From assembly GCA_037576195.1 (NCBI GenBank), contig CM075104.1:24630211-24694210 (forward strand): a stretch of 64,000 nucleotides of DNA, given 5' to 3'. The position numbers and the translations under genes are program-made. The DNA comes from Phytoseiulus persimilis (taxonomy: Eukaryota; Arthropoda; Arachnida; Mesostigmata; Phytoseiidae). Below the pieces are notes generated by a model. The model saw nothing but the letters and a program-made list of their open reading frames with translations. It was not told the origin of the DNA and did not search any database. Positions 10,430 to 22,731 of this stretch are shown in pieces. How positions within the stretch are numbered: position 1 is the stretch's first letter; the number at the start of each line of letters is the position of its first letter.

Positions 10430-11900
10430 TTGTGGCTTGCAGCAAGTGTGGGGCCTGACAAACCCACCAAACTCTGTATTCCCCCAGTCCTCCCCCAGAT
10501 CGTCACCGAGGGAGGACGCACCAGGACCGGAGAAGACTAGGGGCGCGTTACCACTACCCCTTCCCGCGCCCCGTCCTGGCTTGCCTGAAAGCCCCTCGAT
10601 ACCGAAGCTAGATTGGCTCGTCTGGAATCTTCGAGTCGTTTCTTAAGCCGCATTATCCTATTGAGATACCCTAAACACTCTATCCAGACGCTTACAGAAC
10701 CTATCATTTGATCAACCATTTCTCGCACTTGCAGGCCTCTGAGGTACGCCGGTCCTTCGTCCCTGGCCTTCCGCAAGGCGGTGCATTGCAGAACCGTGTG
10801 TTCCACATCGCCGTGACCAGTGAAAACCTGCGTGGCCTCATAGGACAGTTCTCCCCCAGGTTGGTCGAGCCATCTAACGATGTCCGGAATCAAGTGCTTG
10901 GTCCAGCGTCACCGAAGCTCCTCCAAAGGTCTGATCTGCTCCCACTCCTCCTTTTTTTTTTTTTTATTTATAGAGGTGGGAAATGCTTGATGCAGACCCG
11001 AGGCAGATGTTTCGCACTCGGGTACTGTGAGACTCGCAAACTCACTAAAACCCATCCTCTTTGCCGCGGAGAGGGGCCGGTATCCCGAAGTTTCTTCAGC
11101 TCCTCCCCGGGAGACTCTGAGGTCTCACTGCGTTATGGTAACTTTGTATCTACCTTGCTTCTGGTGTGTTATTGTGTTGTGCTGATGTGTTGAGGAGGAA
11201 ATCTCGCTCGTATTCTTCTTTTGAGTTTAGGATGGCTGACGCGAAGGAAGAAATAAGTTCCAGTTTTGAGGCTGTTTTGTGATGTGTTCGATGAGATTTT
11301 CCGTGTTTACAGGGTTGGGGCCGAAGCATGCTACTCTGTGTGGGGAGAATTTCGAGCAGTGAAAAATGGTGTGTTCTGGTGTGTCTTCGTCCCCGCTGCT
11401 ACAGTGGACGCATGTAGGGGAGACCTTCTTGCCTATCCTGAAAAGGTAAGATTGTAAGGCCCCGTGTCCCGTGAGGAGTTGTGTCATGTGATATGTGAGT
11501 TCACCGTGGAGTCTGTTGTACCAGAGGTCGATTTTGGGGATAAGCTTTTTTGTCCATTGTGCTTTCGTGTTCGTGTTGTCCCAAATGATTTGCCACTGCT
11601 GAAGGCAGTGGTCCTCGAGACTGAACGGGTAGTAGTCGTCGTTGCTGTTTTGGTTGGGAGCTAGCAGTCTTATGTGCCAGGGTATTGTTCTGGCTAGAAT
11701 TAAGATTGCTTCCGTTGACACTGTTCGGTAGGCTCTGCAGATTCTAAGGGCTGTTATTCGTTGTGCGGGGCTCCCACTCCTCCTGCCACTGACGGATCGT
11801 CGCCTCTCCGGCGTGTGTGAGGTCGTAGTCTCCATCCATGTACATTGCTCGTCGTTGGCCCGCCAGAATGCGCGTCATCTACTCAGCTCGAAATATGAGC
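10430..11900 (-). mobile_element. older degraded non-LTR retrotransposon fragment, interrupted by a younger LINE
   Basis: Minus-strand translation from ~11870 to 11784 contains TIRQWQEEWEQ and continues at 10951, after the inserted LINE, with RWTKHLIPDIVRWLD, then GELSYEATQVFTGHG and DVEHTVLQC. This is the C-terminal tail of an R1/Jockey-group LINE polymerase (the conserved TxxLTGHG...EHT...C region). It is broken by an in-frame TGA after EELR. The segment that normally carries the first cysteines of the C-terminal zinc knuckle is missing, so TGHG runs directly into DVEHT. The left boundary is uncertain. It is a dead fragment. Confidence 0.75.
10952..11769 (-). mobile_element. 5'-truncated non-LTR retrotransposon (LINE), nested
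   Basis: Reading the minus strand, the copy starts at 11769 and ends with a 14-A tail (plus-strand T run 10952-10965). It is flanked by a 14-bp direct repeat, GCTCCCACTCCTCC, at 10938-10951 and 11770-11783, which is the target duplication. It encodes the LINE polymerase C-terminus: AQRITALRICRAYRTVSTEA, then LHGELTYHMTQLLTGHG, then a CxxC...EHTIFHC zinc knuckle, stopping at 11227. The remaining ~275 nt is the 3' UTR. The reading frame is intact over ~190 residues, so it is young, but everything upstream of the C-terminus is missing and it cannot move by itself. R1/Jockey-type clade is inferred from the motif pattern. Confidence 0.9.
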
Positions 11901-12306
11901 AAATAGATCCAAAATGAAGACTAATTTAGAGAGAAAACGACGTGGTGGGGGGAGTATGTCATTTATTCATCACGATTCTGATTGAAAATTGTAGAGAGAA
12001 AAATGTTTTCCGTGTTCGAGAGCAAGGAGAATACCCTATGAGTATCTCGGAGGGCTTGCTCTCGAGAATCTACGGTTCTCGAAAACCGTCTTGGAGTTTG
12101 ACTCCATTTGAGAATTCCTGGCCTCGTGCAGAATCCAATAGGGATCTCCCGCGAATTACTTGACTAGGGCCTGGTTACATCAACATTGAATGAATTCGAA
12201 CTCCTCGATCGGACTTCGAGTGACCGTCTAGTATAACATTTAGTGAAGCATGCACAATGCATACAAATTCCTCTCCAACTTCGATCGACACGTGTAATCG
12301 AAAGAA

Positions 12307-12648
12307 TCAGCATAGTAATTTCACCGTGGAATTCGGAACGACACAATAGAGGGCGTTTATCAGCATCCTTACAGAATTCATCGACTCCAATTCCAGAACC
12401 GCAGCGAAGAGTTCGAGGTCGACGGCCGCTCTCTCCAGCCGGAGTCCAGCTTCATCGTCTGAATCTCTGGACGCTCCGATGAAAAAATTAAACTCCAAAA
12501 AATGCAGTCTCTCAAAAAACAAGTCTGGATTTTCACGCGTTGCTGCGCATGAGATGGGTACAGTAGTTGTACCCAGCGCCAATTCCCACAATACGAGGGA
12601 AGCTGAGCTAACCGCTGGTGATACTTCGCAGTTTATTGGCGATTTCAT
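12307..12648 (-). CDS. possible coding exon, unknown product
   Basis: An ATG at 12648 opens a 113-residue minus-strand frame. Its central part (LFFERLHFLEFNFFIGASRD, then a Leu/Glu-rich helix-like stretch with LFAAVLELESMNSVRMLINA) looks protein-like. A donor CACG/GTGAAA is near the end and would join an exon in phase 0, such as the one starting at 10006. I recognise no domain. The alternative is a chance ORF. Confidence 0.3.
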   Translation of the reverse strand: MKSPINCEVSPAVSSASLVLWELALGTTTVPISCAATRENPDLFFERLHFLEFNFFIGASRDSDDEAGLRLERAAVDLELFAAVLELESMNSVRMLINALYCVVPNSTVKLLC

Positions 12649-13250
12649 TGTGATCTCACAGCAATTTGATACCCATCGCAGAGAACTTCTATCAAATCGC
12701 GAACTTCTCGTCGGAGCTTTTCCTCTGCGTTGCTCGTCGGAGCTAACGATGGATGTCTCGGTGTTTGTTGGCTTGAATTACTTGCTTGCCCACTGAAGGC
12801 AATGTGACAAATCCAACGATAGATTAGCCATTGTTTCGCGCCCGCCTTCAGTCTTCAGAAGTGACGTTATCCATCCTGAACTGGTTCACAGAAATCTGCT
12901 AGAGAGGACGAGACGAGAGAGTCAAAATCAGCTGTTTCTAGAATTCGTTCCGCTGTCGGCTTTGTATTTCACCTCAAAAGTCTCCATTGAATCACCTTTC
13001 CTCCTGATGAGATGTAACGGGAGGCTGGATTTCAACGGAGCACCTGATCTAGCTCCATCATCGAAGAGCCTTGGAATCCCACAATCTATGGGACGAGCGG
13101 TTTGTTATGCGGAAATCTTCAGAGCACATTCAACGATGTCTCCGGTCTGGGAACAAATTATTTCCGTGTTAGGTGTATGGTCGATGCGCCTATGGGAGAG
13201 GGATCGAGGGCGTCAACCTGCTTGTTTTAGAGACTTATGTGCTCACCTTA
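12649..13250. other. no recognisable gene
   Basis: The sequence between the candidate ORF and the SMG5 stop codon shows no motif. It probably includes the SMG5 3' UTR. Confidence 0.4.
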
Positions 13251-16200
13251 TCATCCGGTTTGTTTATTTGCTTTCGATTCTCGATATTTCTGATGTACTT
13301 GTTTCGAATCAGACACTGCGGCGAGCGTGTTCACGTCCACCAGTTTGACGCCTGAAAGGACAGCGCGCGTTTGGAATGCTGATTTCTCAGCAGTCTACCG
13401 TTTTCAGTTGCCATTCATGTGCCTATTTCGTTTGAGTGCTCACGCCCAATCTGCGCGGCTAGAGACTCACCGAGAGTTTCAGTGAGTGAAGTCACATTCG
13501 CTGGTAACTGGCTTTCTGGTTTTGAATAAAGGAGACTGACGAGGGCAGTTGTGCTGCTCCCATCCTTGAATCCGTTCGAATTGTTATTGACCTCAGGAGG
13601 TCCAAAGTTTCCTTTGCCGTTAAAGTATTGGCAGCATTCAAGAATCTGGAAGAGCTGCCACGCATCCTTATCCTTCCGCTTCGGATATTTCAGCACGGCA
13701 ATCTGTGTCGTCTGCAAGCATAGAATAGAAAGCGAGTCAATAACTGTTCACTGGGTCAACCAGAGCGCAATTCTTCACTGAGCACCGAGTACGAGCTCAC
13801 CTCATCCTGTCTCTGAACGCGCAAGTATCTGAGACCTTTCGTTAGTTCCGATGAGAGCCAACGATTGGCATCACGCGCTGTGGCAACATCTTTCTTCATT
13901 TCATCGAGCTCATTCACCACTGAAATGTGTCAGTCTTTTGGAATCAGCTTTTATGAACATCGCTGTATGTCAAGCATAGATATGTCTCCGGATCAAGTAT
14001 GGACGAGTGTATCGAGCACCAGAAAAGAGTTTTCAACCCTTACCGCACTTCGGAATCACCACAATACTGGTCCTGGATCCGACCATATTCCGAATCAGAG
14101 GCAAGTGGTACGCAAGTACTGATGCATCCACTACGGTGTATAAAGTATTGGTATACTTCATCGAGTTTTTGGATCCATTGGTGCTGAGGACGAAAACGAA
14201 AGAGTTCCATTAGACCCCGCTTGCAATGAATTCCGGACGATGAAACTGATGAAATCCACGGTGACCGCGCAAGCTTACCCATTGGATTTGATCGGCAGAG
14301 CGCTTTGTAGGGACTTGCTGTCCAGTTGCTCCTCGAGACCTCGAACCTCATGTTGTAGCCATGCGTGCGCCATCGACTTCATGAGTCCGTGTTGTCTCAC
14401 GGTTCTCTGACAGGAGACCGGTAGAGGGGATTTCTGAAATCGGATTGACTCGTAGGTGATTTCGATTCAGTTATGAAACGCCCATGGACGATCAGTATGC
14501 GCGAAGGACGGGTGCGACTGGAGCGTTCATGTAGCTGCAAGGAGCTGAACTGAGAAACTTCCGTAACAACGGAAATCGGTCCGAACGAACGACTCTACCG
14601 CATCCCGCTCTCCACGAGTACTGCTTCTCGTCTTCCGGTTGATCGCATGGCCCCGCGTTCTGTGACTGAATCCATGACGACTCATTTCTTGCAGTGAGCC
14701 ACCCGTTCCATTGGTGGTTGCTTCAAGGAACCGCTCTCGAGTCAGCGCAGTGGATCCCATGAAGTATGTTCTACAAACGGCGCGAAGCCGGCATGAGGCC
14801 TCCGGGACAGAGTCAAGGTTTTGGGGAGTCGACATCGGTGTTTCCCTTCAATGGGCTTACCGGCGGAGCCGAGCGAGCGCAACGAGCTATCTGTACCGGA
14901 GCCCTAGTTCATCAGTTTATCCGAGATTTCAAACGCTCCCGCCGCTCCATGTGACTCCGAGTGAAAACAAACATGGCGGCCTTGATCGTCAGCTGACTGC
15001 CTGGCAGAAACCACCGACCGCCGACGCCGTACGCACTGCCTTGAAGTGAGACTCGAGTTCCGCGGAAGCATTTCGATCAGTTGTGCCGCGGCGGTGCATG
15101 AGAGAGCCTCGGTCAATGAGACGCTCCATCGCGTGCTAGATACTCAAATCGTTTTCAATCAATCCGAGAACAGTCGACGATGAGTGGCACAGACTACGAC
15201 ACTGAGATGGACGATTTGCTCATTCGTTCTGTGGAGAAACTGGATTCCATCATCGCCCTGCGAAATGAGCTCAATCAATACATGGAAACAGGGATGATAG
15301 ATTTAGCTCGAGCACGCTACGCCACGGGAGGTTCAAGGTAAGGATTCGTGATTTGTGTACGGACGTGGGAAGACCTCGAAGTACGGTGCTCGTAAACTGT
15401 TCTGAGCTCCGATCGTGGGCCAGATCGTGGGAGACAGCCATTTTCGTCGACCGGAATCCATTCGTTTCGAGATATTAATTCGATTCCGCTTTCTGTAGAT
15501 CAACAATATCCTCTCTGTCGTTCAATCTGGGCCACATGGAGGCTTCGAAACGCATCAGCTGCGAACCTGCATCTTTTGAATTTCTCAAAGGCATTGGCAC
15601 GCCACAGAATGATACACTTCTCACGCGCTTCCACTTGCAACCGTTGACAACGACACAGTCTCAGAGATTAGGAGACGAACAACCGCAGCTGAGAAATCGT
15701 CAGGTGAGCAAGTCCGCGAAACCTCGCAAAGTCTCTGAGTTAGCTTCGAAGTCTTCCAATAGATTTTACTTCACGCCGCTTGTACTACGTAGGTGCCATC
15801 CTTGGGAAGTTCCGGATCAGTCCAACGTGATTCACTGGAGTCGGACAACGACAAGTCGAATTCATCATTGCTAGACGAGCAGAATTCTTCTAATGGAAAC
15901 ACATCATCGGTATCAGGATACTCCTCAGATCACAGTCGGAGAAACAGCCGGAGTACGAATGATCCGCTCCGGTGGTTCGGGGTTCTGGTGAGTCATGCTC
16001 GGACAACGCTGCTGACGAAACCCGGCTTGCTGATGTCGAGTGAAGGTCCGAATCGCGTATTCTCGATGATTGTGCTGAGCGGAACTCTCTGTTCCTTACA
16101 GGTTCCCAGCTCGTTGAGGAACTCGAAACAGTGTTTCGATCGAGCATTGGAAATCCTCGCGGAAATAGCGTCACAGCAGAATGAGCTCTCGACACTTTTG

Positions 16201-19200
16201 GATCGCTTTCAGAAGCTCAAGCAGAACCCAATAATGGTCGAGGACATGACACGAGAGCACTGAATCTGCTCGAATCGGAGACAGCTCAACGTACGTGATT
16301 ACCAACAGTTTGAGTAATCGAGCAGGAACGAACTTGAGCAATAACCTTATCTGTTATTTCATTTGTTGATCACTTGTTTCTCAGGCTAGGGTTAAGACCT
16401 TCGAGTCACGCATTTCGCGTTTGTTTGGAGAGCGATTCGAACAATCTCTTGTTCTGCACAGTCGGAATCATGCTTCTCGACCATATCGCAATCCGAATAA
16501 AACGTCCATATCATGCAAACAATGACTTGTTTTCCCTCGGTGGGAGCGGAGCGGGAATTACATGCCGAGTGGAAGATTTTCAATGAACTCACCTCTAGTT
16601 GAGCCTTGATGGATTCCAGCACATGATCATGGACGATGATCCTTTGACCCGGAACAATGGAAACGTCGCCCTTTGGGAGCAGCTCGCAGATCTTAGTTAT
16701 ACAATCATTTATGTAGTGCAGACGGAACACTGATCTTTGACCGTCAGTGGACACTTGAGAGCGTATTTCCCAGCTCTGAAGCAACATGGCACTCGAGAGA
16801 GGGGGCTTGTTCAACAAACGATCTTTCAGAAGCGGATACTGGATATCCTCCGGCAACGGAATAGAGCTCAAAGGCAGACCCTTGGACGTCAATCTGCCTA
16901 GCTGCTTGCGAACATGCTCGATGGTACCGTCTGTAACGATTAGTGAGTTCCAGTCAGGTTACGGAGTCCCAACTCGGTCTCGGGGGAAAATCAGCGAGTT
17001 GAGCAGCGAGGGTCGGAGGGAGAGAGATAGAACGAGGGGCGAATACGAAGGGACTCACCTGAGCTCCCCATAACTCGGTGCAGAAGTACGAACAGGAGAT
17101 TCGCGAAATCGGAGGCTCGCTTCACGACGCACATGTCGATGCACCTCGGCTTCGCAGTCAATAGTGCCCAATCGAAGAATAGTTTGATAGCCCCGAAGAG
17201 TTTTTCCGAGATCACCTGAAATTCGAGAAGATCCTCTAGGTCAAGCCACAAGGCATACAGAGTTCGCTCGTCTGCAGCAGTTTTCACGGAGGCAACCAAG
17301 AGCCTTACTTGTTTCACAAGCTGTCTGCAGCTCAAAGAAGAGTTGAGCGTGAAGTCCCGAGACAGCTGATTCACTGGGGATATTCTCTGCGTGGATCCCA
17401 CACATTCTGTCCCTGACGCTACATCTTCCTCTGAAGAAAAGTTACCCTCGGAATCCATGTCACTATCCTCAGTAGTTTCCGAAGGCGTTTGGCCGTCTTC
17501 TTCGCCATCTGGAATGGAAATAACAGCATCATGTCATTCCCGCGCCGACGAATCAGTTGAACTCATCAGATGAAGTCGGATTTTGATATCTGGCCAGGAG
17601 GAGCTTCCTCCACCGTACCTGAGCAGTTGGAGCCAGTCTTCGTTCGACGGTGGGAGGGGAGTCTGTGTGTCGGAAAGTGGGCTTTGGAGCCTTTGAGTCC
17701 ATTGAAGTGGTCGTCACCGTTTTCTTCGTCGGAACTGTCTCCGAAGGCTTTCCGCCGACGCCTGTATTTCGCTTTCGGTCGTTTCGCAGGTATGTCCCCG
17801 TTCGTTGCGGAAGCAGCGCTTTCAGATTTTATTGCCGGCAGTTCGCCGGAGAACGGGTGTTCTACGCACGTCTTCATGCAGAGACTATGGTAGACCTCAA
17901 GTATCATTCTGGTGCCGATAACTGTCATCAAGTCCATCAAAGCCTTGCTGTTTGTATGTGTTTCTCCCTGTGAGCACGAAATGAAGAGCCTAAGTCACTT
18001 CGCCAGAATCCTTCGCGGCCCCGTCATCATATGAGAATACCGAGAGGGCCCTCGAAAAAGCAGCTAACCTTGTCAAGGTTTCTCATCCTTTCGTCGACGG
18101 CGAGCAAAACAAGGACACAATAGAACAGGACGCCAGTTTGAAGATTTTCAACTTTCAGAGCCTCAAGGATGGCAGACACCGTGGATCGGTCAGGAGACTC
18201 TTCGTTCCAGAATGATTCAACGACGACAATGAAGCTTCGTACGTGAAGCTCTTCCTGGCTCTTCATGGAAGTTAGAGCAGCACTTCGCGCTTTCTGCAGA
18301 GACGCACGGTTCTTGTCGAACGTTGCCTTGAGGTTCGAAGCTGCGCCTACGAAAGGTTGCGGGCTCAGAAGGCACCGCAGGTAGTAATACAGCGAACGCA
18401 AGCTGTATAGGGATGTACCTTCGAGGGTACCCAGCTGGTTGAAGGGCTGGCCGACCTGGGGTCGGAGCAGGATGGCTTGTTGGTAGTACCTCAGGGACGC
18501 TGAGCGATGCGAACACGAATCTTGCTGTCCTCCAAGCTCGTGTAGATAACGCTCTACAGAAACCGAATAGAAATTAGATTAAGATAAGACCAGCTCAAAG
18601 TCACGGAGGTTCGGGCACAAGGCGGACTCCCATGTTGGAAACCACGATTTGAGAGAAGCGGCGGTGATCCACTCACCCAGGTCGCCTTGAGCGATCAAAC
18701 AGCGGTGGGCGCATTGCAGAGCCCAATCGTTCATCTCTGTTTGCCGGTCCGATGGGAACTCATCTAGTCGACGACCCACAAGCTCACTGTTCGCCGGCCT
18801 GCAATAGCCACAGGAATTCTTAGGGGCGCCAGCTCTAGCGCAGTAATCAAAGGAGAGACCTGTATCAGCTGCTTCCTGGTTACCTCAAGGAGGCGTCCAC
18901 GACGCCCGAGAGAGGAACTCCGAACTCATCTTCCAAACGAATTAATATCCGATGATAGGCACCAAGACCCGAAGTTAGCAGCTGTTGGAGTGCGCCGAGA
19001 GACCAGGAGCTCTTCTCTTTCTGGAGTAATCAGAAAAAGGGGTATTTAGTGGGAGCGATAGGTTTTTATCTCGAGTTCAGGCAGATGGAGACTTCCATCG
19101 ACCTAATAGCATCGTTCAGATATTCGGGCACATGCCATGAAAACCGAGATTCCAACACAAATCTTTCGTCATCCGTTTACTATATGGAAAGTTCAGGTTC

Positions 19201-20091
19201 CGCATACTCACGTTGCTCTTGAAGGTGGCAAATGGCTCATAGAAGGCTTTCCTCCAGAGCACATCTTCGGCCTTACGTCCGAACTCGAGTGGAGCTCCAA
19301 ACAAAGCTTTTTCCGCGAAGTCTCGGATTTGCTGTTGGAGAAGGAGATCTGGTTTCGACGCATCACATCGCCGGATGACCTCTCCCAGTGCCCTGAAAGC
19401 CAGATTACAATGAGAGACGCTTTAAAATAATGGATTAGAAGTGCCCAAGAGCTAGACTCGGTTAGAGATTACTCGTCACCCTTGTTGAGATTCCGTCATA
19501 AAACTTCAATCCTTGCGCGCTCAATGTTCGAGGTTGCATTGAATGTCACCCGGAAGACACTATTCTGTACCGATTGCTGATTCAATGATTCTATCGAGCA
19601 TTCTTCCTCGAACATTGGACAATTTTCGGGGATCTTTGAGTCATTAAGGAGAACGCGCCTAACAGATCCTGCTTTCTGTACATAGGATGGGCATTGAGCT
19701 CTCGCCATGTTGAGGTGTGAAGAACCGTTGGAACAACGTGGGAGGATAAGCTTTACAGTTCTACTAGAGGAAGGAAAAAACCTGATTCCATCCTCCGGCG
19801 AGAATGATGAAACTGATTCGCAGTTCGCCTCAAGCCGTTGAAGCGTTCGGAATGATTCATTAGGTTTTCCCCACGATGATGATGCGTCGTTATCGTAGAT
19901 GTCCGCGGCTCTATATCTCAGGGAAACGAAAAAGCGCACTTTCGCCCGCTGTTCTATAACGTCTTCGGCGCACTGAGAGGCGGGACAACAAGGTCATCCG
20001 AGAACGCCTGGGGAAGTTCGAGAGTTCTCCCGATTCTATCGTGAAAAACGTCGTACCTGTAATGCTTCTTCGTGGACTCCGTGATCTCCAT
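13251..20091 (-). CDS. SMG5: SMG5, nonsense-mediated mRNA decay factor (13 exons)
   Basis: SMG5 pairs with SMG7 to bind phosphorylated UPF1 and recruit decay and dephosphorylation activities in cytoplasmic nonsense-mediated decay. Exons: 20091-20057, 19392-19212, 19020-18884, 18798-18677, 18553-18069, 17943-17619, 17508-17059, 16930-16593, 14406-14279, 14183-14044, 13919-13801, 13711-13471, 13351-13251. All joins keep phase, giving about 933 residues (human SMG5 is ~1,016). The N-terminal 14-3-3-like/helical part shows FGRKAEDVLWRKAFYEPF and ALQCAHRCLIAQGDLG. A Ser/Asp/Glu-rich linker follows (exons 6-7), then LPEDI, then a coiled stretch (MAHAWLQHEVRGLEEQL). The C-terminal PIN domain has VVDASVLAYHLPLIRNMV, VVNELDEMKKD and KDKDAWQLFQILE. 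It lacks the NNDD-type motif of SMG6, so it is probably not an active nuclease, as in other SMG5 proteins. Intron 8 (16592-14407) contains CCDC115 on the other strand. Confidence 0.93.
15180..16263 (+). CDS. CCDC115: CCDC115/Vma22-like V-ATPase assembly factor (4 exons)
   Basis: CCDC115 is the animal counterpart of yeast Vma22, which with TMEM199/Vma12 helps assemble the membrane sector of the vacuolar proton ATPase at the ER and Golgi. Exons: 15180-15337, 15499-15703, 15793-15987, 16102-16263, all GT-AG and phase-consistent, giving ~239 residues (human ~180). The N-terminal coiled coil has LDSIIALRNELNQYMETGMI followed by the diagnostic LARARYATGG. The C-terminal part has DPLRWFGVLVPSSLRNSK and a second coiled coil (LEILAEIASQQNELSTLLD). 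The middle is a longer Ser/Asn-rich linker than in human. The start ATG lies just before the conserved coiled coil. The gene is wholly inside intron 8 of SMG5, antisense to it, so its promoter must be intronic. Confidence 0.93.
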
Positions 20092-22323
20092 TTTGTCGCA
20101 CTCGGATTTTCATTCGAATTCAATCTAAGTGAACAAAATTAACCGTTCCCGTTAGTCCAAGAATCGCACATATTCTCAGAAAAGGAACCGAAGCTCACAA
20201 GCGCACGAGGTTAGCTCACAAGAAGACATATTTTCGTTTTTGAAATCGAGTAACGACAACTAAAACTTGAATGTGTGAATGTTATCGTTCGCACTTTTGC
20301 GTGTTGTTGTTGCGCTGTTCCTCTGCTATTTGCGAGGACGGCGGCTGCTTTCAGCTGCCGCTGTCGCTATTTTCGTTTGAACTGTCCGCTCAAGCTGAGA
20401 ATACATCGTGACGGTCAGGCAATGAAACGGTCGTACTATGAGCGAAGGAACAAGGAACCGAGTTCTCTCATTAGGAAGCTCGTGTCAGTGATTAGCACTT
20501 CCCAACACAAAGTTTGCTGGTCCTCGGCTACCGACACCACATCTCTCGTTGTTTACGATCAACGAGCAGTCGACGATGAATGTTATTGTGGTCTGCAGTC
20601 GTCTGGATCCAACTCCGATTGGCGCTTAACTGACTATCAGGAATCAATCGGGGTGCACACGAATCATCCTCGGGAGTTCTCGTCAGAGTCGATGCGTCAC
20701 GGATTACACCGAAGCAGCGAGCTGCGCCCAAGATGGAGAAGCTCTCTCGTCTGGAGTGTGGTTGAAGTCTCTCTTCTTCTGACTTCTCACACAACTTGAA
20801 CCGGAAAAAACTTTTCGTTCTCAAATACGGTTGCGCCCTCGCGAACGGGTCGAAAGAGCGTGAGTGTCGGAGCAAGCATCAGCGGTGGTCCAACCCGCAG
20901 CAGGCGGTCTGGGTCCAGCTGCCGGCTTTTTTCGGCTATCGAACGCCAGGATGACGGTGAACTGACAGAGCATTGGGAAACGTCTATCGGGTACCACTTC
21001 CTTCATTCCGTTCGCAGCAATGGCGAGAGAATGCAGAATTACATGATCGAAAGCGCACCCAGAACGGCAAGAAGCGTTACCTGGGCCTTACTCAGCATCG
21101 ATGATTTCTTTGGACCGCTTCTGGACTGAAGACCCACCCAACAAGTCGCTCCGCTGGAGAATGCGAAGCTGTTCATCCGGATCGCATTCTCAAGCGCGGC
21201 AGATTGTGCTATTGCGAGTGGACAGGGCGCTGGACTTAAACCGACGGCAGGAGGTAGCAGAAAACCGAACGTGATTCTCGAGTATGGTGCGTGGAATCAT
21301 CTTCTCTTGACACAACAACATCCTCCACGGCTGGGAAGGGGGGGCTACGGCACTCCAGAGATAGCACGACCATGGAGATCGCCAATGACGGAATTTTGCG
21401 ACGGCTTGTTTTGTTCATGACTAGGTGCGGCGATCAAGTTCTCCGTTGTCACAGATCGATCTCAGCGTACGATTTCATGTATGGTAGCGAGACCCTAAAA
21501 ACACCGACACCGAATCCTACGGGAGATAAGCCCCTCGATTCGACAACATGTTCGAGGAACGGACAGACTCATTTGGCACGAACACCGTGTGCATCGTCGT
21601 CCACCACGTCGACTGCACGAGCGGTATCCTTCCGACACCCTAGGATTTTCTTTATTTCTCTGACATTTCAATTGCGCTTGCATATGATACCTCTCGACGC
21701 ATCATTCTCCTTTCGTGGAAGCGCATACATGTGCTGGCTTGATGAATATGGGCAGGTTCCAAATGATTTTACATTCTCACTACACAGACGCGGATCTCTC
21801 GCGCAATTAGAGTATATTTCTAGCACTCAGCTCGATGGTGTAGCAAATAGAGCGCTTCAGCATGAATTTCCCCTCCTGTGTCGGCATCGTAACTGAAGGT
21901 CGCTCTGGGTGAACCTTTTCTTTTTCTCGATGATCGCGTTTTTGAACGTATACAAAATCGGAAGCGGATCGAGTTCCGCCTCCAATCTCATCATTCAAAC
22001 CTTCCTATCCCATGGAAATCCATTGACCTGCGCACTTTTCGATGACAGTCCGTTCCTGGGGAGCTTCTGTCTCGCGAGGAATCTCTAGACGAATCTGGCA
22101 CTATAAATAACTTTACCAGATTGCTCCCATAGATCATTTTCGGTCGGGAGGAAACGGCTGTAGTTCTTCACATCAGCGCTTTGCACGCAGCGTTGTTCTG
22201 TGTTTCTCCTCTGTCATCAGGAACGCTTCAAAGTGCAGGCTTCTCTGCAAGACGATCTCCTCCTGGTTTACTCTCGTTCTAACGGCCGTGTCCTTCCGAA
22301 GGGATGACGGATAGAGGTGGAAT
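20092..22323. other. no recognisable gene
   Basis: The SMG5 promoter/5' UTR should lie just above 20091. Further up, a plus-strand frame at 21291-21896 (201 codons) is open but shows no domain. Overlapping frames on both strands give no consistent exon signal. Confidence 0.4.
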
Positions 22324-22731
22324 CTAGCCTCGTCTTATGCTCGGCCCGATCTGAGTCCCTCTACCCAAACCACGCGGCTTCACGGTCGTCGTGTTCCATA
22401 GGATTGCTGTTGATGGAAATCGAGCGCAGTTGAAATTTTCAACGAGCGTCGGATGATCGGGACGATTGGACGTGCTGAATCCATTCAAAGTGTTGTAAGA
22501 TTTCGCTCCTTCGAAAACACGCAGATCGAGGGCGCCTCGGCTCTCTCCCGACGGTTTCCCAAGCTCATCGGGCAAAGGCTCCCGTGGTGATACCTCAAAG
22601 GTGGTTACCATGGAATAGCAGCTCCACTCTGACTCCAACCCCTCCCGCGGTCGATGACAAAAGGGTAAGAGCTCCCCTGGAGGAGGAGGGCAGGCGCGCG
22701 CCTTTGCAACGGCCTTTATCACTAGAGACAA
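22324..22731 (-). CDS. possible coding exon, unknown product
   Basis: A minus-strand frame of ~135 codons ends at 22324. Its second half (LDLRVFEGAKSYNTLNGF; HPTLVENFNCARFPSTAILW) has a protein-like composition. The first half is Pro-rich and may be intron or UTR. A second minus-strand stretch near 22960-23020 (HHGSFAERFSVTETSERSSS) could be an upstream exon. No family is recognised. Confidence 0.25.
   Translation of the reverse strand: MSLVIKAVAKARACPPPPGELLPFCHRPREGLESEWSCYSMVTTFEVSPREPLPDELGKPSGESRGALDLRVFEGAKSYNTLNGFSTSNRPDHPTLVENFNCARFPSTAILWNTTTVKPRGLGRGTQIGPSIRRG

Noticed and set aside
14527..15116. extra SMG5 exon between the exons at 16593 and 14406
   Set aside because: A 30-nt candidate near 14870-14899 is in frame, but direct joining of the two flanking exons already matches the order of conserved segments in SMG5.
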